Assembly: GCA_030686995.1 (NCBI GenBank)
Contig: CM060684.1
Location: 13,563,897 to 13,627,896, forward strand
Length of the DNA: 64,000 bases
Source: Artemisia argyi
Lineage: Eukaryota; Streptophyta; Magnoliopsida; Asterales; Asteraceae
Reading direction: 5' to 3'
A program made the position numbers and the translations under genes. Below the pieces are notes generated by a model. It was not told the origin of the DNA, did not search any database, and was given only the letters and a program-made list of their open reading frames with translations. Shown here in pieces: positions 34,365 to 44,344 of this stretch (its first letter is position 1; every line of letters starts with the position of its first letter).

Positions 34365-35235
34365 TAAGAGTTTTATATATGAGAATTCCGGTTCTTGTTG
34401 AGTTCGAAAAAAGAGGAATTGAGTTGGATTCTATATTATGTCCGTGTTGTGATGATAGTGTGGAATCGTGTAATCATAGCTTAGTTACGTGTAATGTGGC
34501 AAAAAGTGTTTGGGACAAAATATTTGAATGGTGGAAGATGAGTTCAGGTAATGTTTTTCGGCAAATGACTTGTTTCGCTTTAGTGGGAATGTGGCTGTTC
34601 AACCTTATTCGAGATCTTTGTGGCAATTGGTAATATGGATAGCCGGGTATTTCATATGGAAAGAGCGTAATTCCCGCGTTTTCAAAGCAAAAGTGGCTAC
34701 TATTAATAAAATTTTTCATGAAATTCAAGTTAAGAGCTTTGACTGGATTTCAAGGAGATCGAAGAAAGCCTCCTTCAACTGGCAGAAATGGTTCATCGAT
34801 CCCTCAAGCTGCAGAATTCAGTGATGGCATCGCTAAGCTTAGTGTGATTTGTTTCTGTTTGGTTGTCATGGTGTGAGTTAAGTGGTTCGTAGCACCTTTC
34901 GTTTTCATAGTTGCTGCAACGCTATTGGATTTGACAGGGAGTGAGGTTCTGTAATGTGGCTGCTAGTTTTTGTGTTTGGCTATGTTTTGTGCATTAGAGT
35001 ACAGCAAGTACTTGGGTGTTTGGGTTAGTGGCCTATTATTAATTCGTGATAGTGTTTTACGTAGTGGGGCCATTATTTTTCTAGTTTTACCCTATGTTTT
35101 TTACTTGTTGGTATACTCCTTCGTGGGTAGTTTTTTTGGTTTTTTCTTGGAGCCCATTATTTTAAGTTCTTGTTAGAATAATGGGTTCCTTGTTCTTGTA
35201 TTGTACTTTGATTGTTTTGGTTTATTTTATGCTTG

Positions 35236-35280
<45 letters not shown>
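34365..35280 (+). mobile_element. 5'-truncated LINE: ORF2 C-terminus with zf-RVT domain, 3' UTR and poly-A
   Basis: The coding remnant shows the reverse-transcriptase zinc-binding domain of plant LINE ORF2: RIPVLVEFEKRGIEL, then CPCC, NHSLVTCNVAKSVWDKIF. After a frameshift between about 34570 and 34630 it continues with the ORF2 tail GYFIWKERNSRVF and NWQKWFIDPSS, ending at TGA about 34824. The 3' UTR (to 35237) is T-rich and ends in about 43 A. The catalytic RT and endonuclease are missing. The two coding pieces lie in different frames, so this is a dead copy. A target duplication was not found. Confidence 0.8.
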
Positions 35281-35283
<3 letters not shown>

Positions 35284-35580
35284 TCACTTGAGCCATGTTT
35301 CTATTTTGATTATCAAGAATGACAATACTACAGGGACGGAACCAAGGGGTGTCCCGGGACACCCATGAATTATTTTCTCGTAGTGTTAATTTTGTTATAA
35401 AACCTTTGTTTTTGTATAAATGCACCCGGTCGCAAAAAGTTGTGCATATAGTCTTGTTTGATTTCTCATATATGCACCTGGTGACTTTGTAATCTGGTTC
35501 CTTCCGTGCAATACTATAAACACTCTAATAAGAGACCATGTATAGTCCAGATTTATAAAATAAAATAAAAATAACTATTA
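35281..35580. other. Short intergenic stretch, no gene seen
   Basis: Ordinary AT-rich sequence between the LINE tail and the repeats at the 3' end of the acyltransferase. Confidence 0.5.
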
Positions 35581-35589
35581 CATATTACA

Positions 35590-35796
35590 ACACTGGGAAA
35601 GAAACAATTCCCTTTTATTTTTGACATTTGGTAAAGAGAAATTTATTGATGAATTTGGAAATCCTAACCAAAGAAATATTTCCTTAATTTTTTGCATTTA
35701 GTAAAGAGAATTATACTGATGAATTTGGAAAGAAATAATTCCCTTAATTTTTTGCATTTAGTTAAGAGAATTATACTGATGAATTTGGAAATCCTA
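35590..35796. repeat. Three-unit tandem repeat at the 3' end of the acyltransferase copy
   Basis: A unit of about 65 bp (CCCTTAATTTTTTGCATTTA, then GTAAAGAGAATTATACTGATGAATTTGGAAA) occurs nearly three times. The first copy is the most diverged. The last unit touches the stop-codon region of the BAHD coding sequence (35794-35796). Confidence 0.7.
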
Positions 35797-37100
35797 GCCA
35801 CAAAAGGCAAGCAACTCCGGGTCAGTTTGAATGATGGCCATGTCTTGATTTCGCATAGACACGAGTGCTTCAATACCATCCCGGTTCGGAGTATCCATCA
35901 GAATAAAGCAATTGTTTTTCATATTTCCCGCCACAGTTGCTTTCCCCACCCAAAATCAACATCATATAAAGGATACCTGATAATACTTGAACAGAAATAG
36001 GCGGTGTCTATTATTCTTTGCACTTGTTCTAAGTCATCTAGCGAAGTTGAAAGAAGCTCAGTTGCAGCTTCGATGTTTTTTAGATCTTGAAATTCCCTCT
36101 TTTTTTTCTTAAAGTCGCGGATGAATGCCTCCGGCTTCATTTCACTTTGATTATTCGTAAACATCTTCATTATCATGTAACGATTGCCTATGCTATTGTG
36201 AGGCAATGGCTCCATCATTTTGTCTCTTATGTTTAAAGCATGATTGATGCCAACTGGAATAGAAAATCCAGAATTATTTGTGGTAGCAGCTGCTAATACC
36301 GCAGACTTGTAGAGCAGCCAACATATAACTTCCACACGAGTAGGGTTGGTGATGGGCAGCTGACCAGATTCAGCTGTCATGGCTTGGACTTTGAGTTTAA
36401 GATCGTTAATCTTCAAGTTGGGGAAGATGAAACTCCTAGTGATACAATCATCAGCCTTAAACTCAAGTCCATCAAAATTTATGTTTATATTTGGTAAATA
36501 TAAAAACTTGGGATCAACAGGAAGTACACCATGTCTCGTTATTTTACCCCAATCGTTTAAAAAATGTGTACAACTACTTCCATCTGCTATCTTGTGAGAT
36601 AATGACACAGCCACAGCCACTCCTCCACATTCAAAATGATTAACTTGAACTGCCAAAGGGATGATAACTTTATCACTTTGGTGGCGATTTGACGTACTCC
36701 ATACTTGATTGTATGGAAAGCATCGGTCGAAATCTTCATGCTGCGAGTTTTGGAGGAAATCCTTGAGTCTGCTATCAATAGTTGCTTCAACAAACTCAGC
36801 ACCTTCGTCGTTGCAATCAACATAGGTTGGTGCAGTTTTAGCGAGTTTACCAGCAAAAGGGTAATACTTTGTTAAAATTTGAGACAAAGACTTCTTTAGA
36901 TCATGTGAACTACGAGTGGGTGTGTTCGGGTAGAATACAACCATTGGCATGTATGTATTAATACTGATTTGATCAAACAATGATAGATTGTAAGTCTTAA
37001 GGTGAAGAGGTGTCGGTGTAGAAGGTTTTATAAATTCTCTTGAGACGATAGTGTGAAGTTGCCTTCTGCTAAATCTTACCAACTTACCTATCATTGTCAT
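35794..37100 (-). pseudogene. BAHD acyltransferase with a frameshift just after the DFGWG motif
   Basis: BAHD enzymes transfer acyl groups from acyl-CoA to alcohols or amines in plant secondary metabolism, in the cytosol. The ATG is at 37098-37100 and the frame has no intron. The catalytic HxxxD is HKIAD at residues 169-173 and the structural DFGWG is at residues 382-386. Directly after GK387 the frame drifts and stops six codons later (35919). One reading frame over, the expected BAHD C-terminus continues (DGIEALVSM, DMAIIQTDPELLAF) to TAG 35794-35796, as if one base were lost. With that tail it would be about 437 residues, normal for the family. The catalytic site is intact, so partial function cannot be excluded. 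Overall sequence suggests the vinorine-synthase-like clade; the substrate is unknown. Confidence 0.85.
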
Positions 37101-37125
37101 CTTCTCAAAAAGATTATGAAAGAAA

Positions 37126-37161
37126 GAGTGGGTGTGTTCGGGTAGAATACAACCATTGGCA
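37126..37161 (-). repeat. 36-bp copy of BAHD coding sequence upstream of its own start
   Basis: The 36 bases here are identical to 36914-36949 inside the gene (which encode the MVVFYPNTPT region). They lie 25 bp upstream of the ATG, in the same orientation. It looks like a local duplication or the residue of a lost tandem gene copy. Confidence 0.8.
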
Positions 37162-37379
37162 CACCAATGCCAAAAGATGTAGACCCACCAAAACTTTAAG
37201 AATGCATCCCTTCACCTTATGCCATGCATGAACAAATGATAATTGACCAGAAAGCATGTGCATACCAGGTACGTTATAGACAAAAAATGCAGCCCATAAA
37301 ACAAAAACTTTAAAATTGCAGACATGCAACTAATGCCATAACAGAACACACAGCAGCTGACCACACTTGAGAAACATCT

Positions 37380-37613
37380 TCAAATTTGACAATTTAGAGG
37401 ATCAAAAATCCAATGTTGCCAATTCAACTCACTCTTCTTTCCCGTTCTTCTAACAATCCACTCGAAACTTTTAAGTTGAATATCTTGAATAATTTTGTTT
37501 ATACTTGAAGCTCTACCTTTAAACACCCGTGTATTTCTTTCTTTCCAAATAAAATATCCGGATGTCCAAATGACCGCTATGGGAACGAAACTATCACTAT
37601 GAAAGTGATACAT
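37380..37613 (-). pseudogene. LINE ORF2 C-terminal fragment
   Basis: The minus strand encodes GYFIWKERNTRVFKG and ELNWQHWIFDPLNCQ followed by a stop, closely matching the ORF2 tail of the LINE at 34365-35280. Neither a poly-A tail nor upstream RT sequence is attached, so it is truncated on both sides. Confidence 0.7.
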
Positions 37614-37619
37614 GGTGTT

Positions 37620-37930
37620 TGTTTAAGATGAGGGTCTATGAGACCACAGATGTCATCATGCCCCCCCAGTATTGCATTATTAGTAAAAGAAATGATGATG
37701 CAATACTTAAAGTGTACCTTTACAATCCTTCGACACATACCCTTCGAACATGTGTACCATACACTTTCCGGTACGTGTCCTTCAAAAACATATGTCAACC
37801 TTTACGGCCCTTCGACACATGTCATTAGGACAAGTGTAGCATCTGCCTTCCGGCATGTGTCCTTCGAACACATACGTCATCATGTCCCCAGTATAGTATT
37901 GTTGTATCATTGATCAACGATGCTATACTC
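37620..37930. repeat. Degenerate repeats upstream of the acyltransferase
   Basis: CCTTCGACACAT and CCTTCGAACA words recur about every 40-80 bp. A hairpin-forming unit beginning GTCATCATG and CCCCAGTAT appears at about 37650 and again at about 37881; in each the GTATTGCAT or AGTATAG part pairs with sequence 30-40 nt downstream. The pattern suggests an old tandem duplication. No gene is seen here or in 37931-38320. Confidence 0.5.
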
Positions 37931-38324
37931 AAATTTTGTCTTGTGTTTTCTAGGTCTTTATGTATATATATTTTTCGTAATTTCTCCCAAATGGCTGTGG
38001 ACCACCAACAAGGTGCATTGTAGGTCGGAGGCTGAAAGCCGAAAGTCACACATATCTTGTCTATCCTCCTTTGTTTCCAACACAAATAAAACATAACTTC
38101 TCTACCATAATCATTATTTTTCATGAAGTGTCGTTATGTGTAATTTTTTTTAATCATAAATGTACGCCAAGCACTTGTTTTTTTTATTACCTTTGATACT
38201 AACATAGCTTCTAAGGTACAAGCTTATATGTTTGGGACACTTAGTGTTTAGAATAGTTTTTGCTTACGTGATCAGACCTTCCTACTTGTGTGAGATATCA
38301 TGTACTCCGTTTTGAGTTGTTATT

Positions 38325-38640
38325 AGTGACGTTCCTAGTGACTGGCACTTCCGGGGTAGAGTGATGAATGACCTCCGTGGTGCCTTGCACCTTTGGGGTA
38401 AAATTATGCCCGTGGGTAAATATACCTCAACCTTTCCTAGTGACTTAGCACTTTTTGGGGAAATGTTTCACCTAATGGTAGATATAACTTGGCTCATCCC
38501 TAGCGCTGTCACGCTTCTGAGGTTAAGTTCATCCCTTGGCATTCCCTAGTGACTTAGCACTTTTTTGAGGTAAAATAATGCTCGTAAGTAAATATACCCC
38601 GGCTATGCCTGTAAGTAAATATACCCCGGCTAGATATTGA
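38325..38640. repeat. Degenerate tandem repeat (CCTAGTGACTTAGCAC family)
   Basis: Units of about 55-100 bp start with CCTAGTGAC(TT)AGCAC and continue with GGGGTAAAAT and GTAAATATACC words. At least four are recognisable, and GTAAGTAAATATACCCCGGCTA is directly repeated at the right end. 38641-39119 holds no gene. Confidence 0.6.
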
Positions 38641-39120
38641 TTAAATTTATTGATCGGAAGTAGCTAATCTCCGTCTGAGTTGTTATGATGTTATGTCTAA
38701 TTCTTTGTAATTGTTACGCATGTGGAACCTTATACAATTATCCCTGCAAAGTGAAACATGAAAGCTCTTCTGCCTTTTCCCGTTAGATATGATAAACACA
38801 ATATTTCGCTTGTATCAATACAAAAATCGAGTTACAATCGGACCATAACATAACCAATGGAGGCATCATACCACTATACTCCCTCCAATTCAATGGTGCT
38901 ATAGCATATTAGTATCATTGAACTTAAATAAAACAAAGTATTAGATAACATAATCAACAATTAATAACAACGTTACACATGGATGTTAAATATCAAACGT
39001 GTGGTGTTTTCTCATACTTGATACTCGTGTGTTAACTATCAAGGTAGCCATTGAAACTTGAAAGGTGGACTCAAAGTAGGAAACTTGACATTCAAACCAG
39101 ATACGTATGATTTATTCTCA

Positions 39121-39165
<45 letters not shown>

Positions 39166-39248
39166 AACGGCCAAGCTTATATATAACAAACAAGCCTAGC
39201 AAAGGAGGAATAAAAGTACAAAACAGCAGATCTACAAGAAGAAAATCT

Positions 39249-39256
39249 GCAAAAAG
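39249..39256. repeat. 8-bp target-site duplication GCAAAAAG (left)
   Basis: It is repeated at 39477-39484 on the other side of the MITE. Eight bases is the hallmark of hAT transposition. Confidence 0.85.
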
Positions 39257-39476
39257 CAGAGGCGAAGCTTCATAGGGGCCGGGGGGGGGGGGGGGGGGGC
39301 GCCCGACCCCCCGAAATTTTTTTTGCGATGTATGGGGTATATAGTTTTCGTGTAGAAAAATTTCGGTATATTCGGTTTCGACCCCCCAAAAATTTCGGTA
39401 TACCTGAAATATAGCCTTAGGAAAAAAAAAAATTAGATCCCGACCCCCCACTTACCAAATCCAAGCTTCGCCACTG
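39257..39476. mobile_element. hAT-family MITE (220 bp)
   Basis: The TIRs are CAGAGGCGAAGCTT on the left and, as complement, CAGTGGCGAAGCTT on the right. The 8-bp GCAAAAAG duplication flanks it. The interior has a run of about 19 G (39281-39299) and three GACCCCCC words. It is inserted in the LINE 3' region. No coding capacity. Confidence 0.88.
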
Positions 39477-39978
39477 GCAAAAAGAAAATAAAGATTACCA
39501 CCTAAAACACAAAATAACCAAACAACCTCCAATTAGAAAAGCTACCGAGCTACATCACCGACAATAAGATAGAAAACGGGTTCGACTTCCAAGTGATCCA
39601 ATCGATGGAACTGTTAATTCCTCGGTTGGAAATCCAAAGCAATGAAAGAAGTTGAGCTTGAGTAATATGTGTACAGTGAGTTGTATAATTTATTTTATTT
39701 TATTTTAAGATTGAGATATAATGCATGTATACTTACATCTCACATGCCCTGTCGTATAGTAGACTAATTTTCCTTTATTATTTCTTTGGCACGTAAACAT
39801 GCGAGTTAAAGAGAATGTGCATGGCGAACTGTACATAGAAAACCTTTACGAATGCATGAGATTTCGTGCATGCATGCCTCTAATTGATACGTATGCTTTA
39901 TTTATTTTTGTTATACATATGTTTGTGTTTATCGCAGACATAAAAAGTTTAGAACGTGAAATTGATTTGTTGTTTTGT

Positions 39979-40665
39979 GAAGGTTCCATCTGAAACAGAG
40001 CAGCTACGTGCCCGACAGATCAGCGTTCAGCAGATCAACAAGGTAGAAGAACTTGGAAGACAAACCCTGATGCTACTAAGAATATCTCGAAAAGCCTGAT
40101 GTAGACGATGAACCTTAATAAGTAGCATTGAAGTATGAAGATGCATATCAGATTAAAACACTCCCCTTTTGTTTTGTTCAAATTATGTTTCACACTTTTG
40201 TGGTGATGGTCAAGTAGTAATAGTGCATGTCTGATCATTCTTCTAATTGCAGTATCAAAATGTCTTTGCTCCGCTCATCAAGCTTGAAGCGGACTATGAT
40301 AAAGTAAGTAGTAGTTATGATTCATTATTTTTATTTTTTATATATTTTAATGGCATCCCTTGAGTTGACAGATGTTTTGTTTGACAGATGATGAAAGAAT
40401 TGCAAAGTAAAGGAAATCTCACAATTAGATGGGACATTGGTCTTAACAAGAAGCGTGTTGCATATTTTTGTTTTCCTAAAGGTGCTTCATTGTCTTTATT
40501 CATATCTGCACCATCAAGTTTGTACTTTGGTAAAGTTATTGGCTTACTGACCATCAGTTCAATATAAGGCCAAGTATTGTTATAACTGTAGGAAGACAAC
40601 AAATTGCGCCTTGTACCGAGTTACAACTCCTATACTTAGGGGATCCAACACATCCAGCTTATTAG
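39979..40665 (+). pseudogene. UPF1: UPF1 (nonsense-mediated decay RNA helicase) gene fragment with introns
   Basis: UPF1 is the core helicase of nonsense-mediated mRNA decay. Four consecutive exons of its pre-helicase region are recognisable. They are about 39979-40150 (VKVPSETEQLRARQ, INKVEEL), 40253-40303 (YQNVFAPLIKLEADYDK), 40388-40481 ([14 protein letters not shown]) and 40592-40665 (EDNKLRLVP, then LGDPTHPAY). Introns remain between them, so this is a DNA-level copy. The first exon has indels and stops and its 3' splice donor reads AT instead of GT. The last exon also changes frame. No ATPase or helicase motifs follow, so the piece is a dead, captured or duplicated fragment. No gene is seen in 39671-39978. 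Confidence 0.85.
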
Positions 40666-40690
40666 TTAAGCGTTATTATATGACAAGTCT

Positions 40691-40843
40691 AATATCACAT
40701 TTGATATTATTTAATATCACTTATGATATTGTCTAATATCACCTGTGATATTTCATAAGCAGTTAATGTCTTATAATATCACGTGTGATATTTCAGAAAC
40801 AAACAAGTATGTTTTTTTAACCTTTAATATCATCTGTGACATT
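40691..40843. repeat. Array of five 18-bp palindromes, consensus AATATCACNNGTGATATT
   Basis: Copies lie at 40691, 40713, 40735, 40775 and 40826. The first three are spaced exactly 22 bp apart, start to start. Those at 40735 and 40775 are perfect palindromes around a two-base centre; the others have one or more mismatches. They begin about 25 bp after the UPF1 fragment. Confidence 0.85.
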
Positions 40844-42506
40844 TCATTATTTTTATTTTTATATATATTATCACCTATGTGTTTTCAAAAAATTTTATAC
40901 TTTTCAGGTAAAGATGGATTTTGTGCCTTTCACCGCAATAGACAAACACATTAAATGTTTTGTTGACGGTTCAGGGTTGCTTAAGAATGAAGACTTTGCA
41001 CAAATCTTTTGTGTTCTTTTTGGAATATGTAACATGTAATCAATGTTTATGAAATATCACAAGTGATGTTAGCTATGTCATATAAATTAATGCCACACTT
41101 GTTGGTTTTGAGAATACGTTGAGTTTATTATTTTCATAGTTTGCTTCCTTTTTATTCATTTTGGTATTTGTAAGTGACACGTGTTTTACCACTTGTGATA
41201 TAATATTTTATCAAAGTTGAAAATTATTTAAATTGTCTGTCTTAGTCACTTTAGAGTAATATCTCAAGTGATAAATTAATAGAATGTTAAATTAGTCACA
41301 TTAGATGTTTAGAGTAATATCTCAGGTGATATAACCGAATGATGTATATTTTTGCTCATTTTATTTCTTCATCACATGTGACATTACTCATATGTAAAAT
41401 ACCAGAATTATTGTTACATTTTATTGCTTTATCATATGTGATATAACACTGTAAAGGCAAAGAAAAGTGTTTAAGTTTCAGGTTTTATTATCATAGTTAA
41501 GATGTTAGTTTAATCAGCTTAAACAGGTTAATTTTGCTTTAAACATATATTAGTTGAAACATTTTGTTCTTAATTAAAAGTTTTATATCACAAGATATAT
41601 AACATTGTGAATTAAATTTACCAAGTATGTATAAAAAAAACAAAACAAAGAAAATAAGAAGTTGACATATTCTCAAAATCAACCCAAGTGTTGCATCACT
41701 TATAATAGAATATCACAATTGATATAAACATCGGAATAAACCCAAATGTAGCATCACATTTTAAAGAATATCACAAGTGATAACAGATACAAGAAGTGTA
41801 TGAATCATAAAAATCCTCAAAAAATTTATTCCAAATTATTGAGCATAAGTTTTAAAAATATTGAAAAGGCATGAATCACAAGAGATAAATCAAACAAAAA
41901 TAATAATAAAAAATATGAAAATAGCCTCAATATGACTTTAGCTCTTTGAGCTTGAGTACAAAAGAAGTGAGCTTTGCCTCATTATTGCTTAACATATGTA
42001 AACACATGTCCACTGAGTTATCTCAATTGCTTCATTCTTCTCGCTATGTCGGTTTCTTTTCCTCAAATCAGATGAAATCAAACCCCTTGTCCATGGCCTC
42101 TGTATATATTGTTCTAAGATATGTAACACCTTACAATTCTTGAATACACAAAATATATGCCGACATAAAATCCCACATCGAACAAAAAGCTGACAACAAC
42201 ATGAAACAAAACATAAATTTGCAAGCATATATCAGAGGTGATACTTCATATGATATTTTTAACAATGGAAGTAAAACTGAAAATATCACATGCGATAGTT
42301 AAAAATAATAACCGTGTATAAAGCAAATTATATAAAGTAATGCAATATCACAAGTGATACATCACATGTACAATGAATTATCACAAGTGATAATACACAT
42401 ATACAATTCAAAGCAAGCACGTGAATATCAAAAGTGATAATACACATATACAATTGAAAGCAAACACATGAATCAAAACAAAAAGCAATCCAATTCAAAT
42501 CAATAA

Positions 42507-42516
42507 AAAAAAATAG
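42507..42516. repeat. Target-site duplication AAAAAAAATA (left) of the Mutator-like foldback element
   Basis: It recurs at 43556-43565. Nine to ten bases fits Mutator-like transposition, although the low complexity weakens the call. Confidence 0.7.
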
Positions 42517-43036
42517 GGGTAAAGCTAAAGATACGCAACATATTTGTTCAAATAAACACAAGTACGCAACGTACTTAGTAAAGTGTCAAACGTACGCAAC
42601 ATATTTTCAAAAAATGGTCGATCTACGCAATATGACATGCTGGCAGTAGGTTACCAGGTTACCTAAGTTTAAAAGTTACACCTTTGATCCCTAAACTGTC
42701 TCATATCTCGCATACATGATCCTATTTTAGTCCTATTTACCAGCGTTACACCGTTAGTCCCCAAACGTTACACCGTTAGTCCTATTTACCAGCGTTACAC
42801 CGTTAGTCCTATTTAGTTACACCGTTAGTCCCCAAAAATATATATATAAAAAAAAATTCAAATTATTTATAAAAAAAAAAAAAAAAAACTTTAAAATTGA
42901 ATTTTTTTTAAAGTTTTTTTTTTTTTTTTTTTTTTTTTTGGGAATTTTTTAAAGTTTTTTTTAAAGTTAAAAAAAAAAAAAAAAAAAACTTTAAGAAATT
43001 CCAGATTTTTTAAAGTTTTTTTTTTTTTTTTTTTTA

Positions 43037-43077
<41 letters not shown>

Positions 43078-43141
43078 TTAAAAAATCTTGAATTTTTTAA
43101 AGTTTTTTTTTTAAAAAAACTTTAAAATAATTCAATTTTAA

Positions 43142-43190
<49 letters not shown>

Positions 43191-43223
43191 ATCTGGATTT
43201 TTTTTTTTTTTTAAATAATCTGA

Positions 43224-43287
<64 letters not shown>

Positions 43288-43555
43288 GGGGACTAACGGT
43301 GTAACGTTTGGGGACTAACGGTGTAACGCTGGTAAATAGGACTAAAATAGGATCATGTACGCGAGATATGAGACAGTTTAGGGACCAAAGGTGTAACTTT
43401 GAAAGTTATGTGACCTGGTAACCTGCTGCCAGCAGGTCATATTGCGTAGATCGACCATTTTTTGAAAATATGTTGCGTACGTTTGACATTTTACTAAGTA
43501 CGTTGCGTACTTGTGTTTATTTGAACAAATATGTTTCGTATCTTTAGCTTTACCC
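42517..43555. mobile_element. Mutator-like foldback element with about 0.3-kb nearly identical TIRs
   Basis: The left arm begins GGGGTAAAGCTAAAGATACG. The right arm is its near-perfect inverted copy ending in CTTTAGCTTTACCC. The arms (about 42517-42840 and 43285-43555) carry repeated GTTACACCGTTAGTCC words. The centre is a chain of A and T homopolymers with CTTTAAA/TTTAAAG junctions and a (TA)27 run (about 43229-43282). It has no coding capacity. A 9-10-bp duplication flanks it. Confidence 0.85.
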
Positions 43556-43639
43556 AAAAAAAATAATAAACTAACAACATAACTAATAAGCAAAAATATA
43601 CTTGTTAGCATTAAAGAAACGTAAAAAAGGAAGTGATGG

Positions 43640-44045
43640 TCATTCTCATTATTAGAATTTTGTAATGTGTCGTATACGTTATTATAGATTAGTCAATTGG
43701 GCTTGTGGACTTAGCAATCTAATATGTTATGTGTTATATTGTATAAGACTTATGAAAATGTAATCTAAGTCCACCAAGACCAAGTCCATGAGAAAGCCTA
43801 TGGCCAAGCCCATGAGGCATTTGTTAAGAACTATATAAGCCACCTAAAGACTCATTTGTAAGGTGTGCTTGAGTGTGTAGTGTGTGTGCTTGCTATAATA
43901 AAGTTCTCTCTTCCATCTCTCTTTCTCTCCATTCATACGCCGCACATATATCATCCAAGTCACCATCTTTACTTCATCTTGTGCTAGATTGTGTGATAAA
44001 GTTGTTATATCTAAGGTCCTATAATACTATCATAAACTAACAATA
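43640..44045 (+). other. Possible solo LTR or promoter-like segment
   Basis: It contains ACTATATAAGCC (a TATA box) near 43831, a TG-rich stretch, AATAAAG, and a CT-rich run (TTCTCTCTTCCATCTCTC), the order seen in copia LTRs. ATAAACTAACAA occurs on both sides (43565 and 44033). Clear TG...CA ends with a 5-bp duplication were not found, so the call is tentative. Confidence 0.25.
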
Positions 44046-44344
44046 ACACAGGTGATACTACACATAGCAAACTGAAAAACATAAATTCAATCACAACTTA
44101 AATAATAAGCAAAATTACACTAAATAATTATGCGTTTAAAGCAAAATCAACCTGTTTAAGCTGTTTAAACAAAGAACATAAATAATAAGCAATATTTTTT
44201 TAGGTAAAATGTAACTTCCACCCACTATAATTAACAGCTTATTAGTAACTTAAACACAATTATTATGAATAAAAAGCACACAAAACAACAAAATTATAAT
44301 ATCATCAACTTCAAATATCACTAGTGATACTACACATATGATAC

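Larger units (their letters stand above)
39120..39670 (-). mobile_element. LINE 3' end, interrupted by a hAT MITE
   Basis: Read on the minus strand, 39485-39660 encodes the final ORF2 residues (LLWISNRGINSSIDWI, ending at a stop). After the MITE, the 3' UTR ends TTGGCCGTTC followed by about 40 A (the T run at 39125-39164 on the plus strand). This is the usual end of a plant L1-type element. Only about 0.3 kb of LINE remains. Confidence 0.7.
40844..44344. repeat. Region with dispersed copies of the same palindrome and longer inverted repeats; no gene
   Basis: Further full or partial copies of the TATCAC/GTGATA motif occur near 41053, 41195, 41262, 41314, 41371, 41433, 41695, 41767, 42233, 42285, 42344, 42380, 42425, 44055 and 44322. 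Longer inverted matches also exist: AGCTTAAACAGGTT near 41517 against its complement near 44138, and the segment near 41095-41150 against 41635-41700. These suggest one large non-autonomous element with subterminal repeats, later split by the insertion at 42517. No protein-coding frame is convincing. Confidence 0.6.

Noticed and set aside
39092..39451. Minus-strand frame with poly-Pro and poly-Lys
   Set aside because: It is a translation of the poly-G run and the T tract in the MITE and LINE tail.
40691..40843. CRISPR-like appearance of regularly spaced palindromes
   Set aside because: The genome is a plant's, the units are palindromic, the spacers are only a few bases and not spacer-like, and no cas gene exists.
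42840..43284. Possible structured RNA in the A/T homopolymer core
   Set aside because: Any A run can pair with any T run here, so apparent stems are not evidence of a functional RNA.
43640..44045. Firm call of a solo LTR
   Set aside because: Promoter-like order is present, but no TG...CA ends with a matching 5-bp duplication could be found, so it is listed only as tentative.
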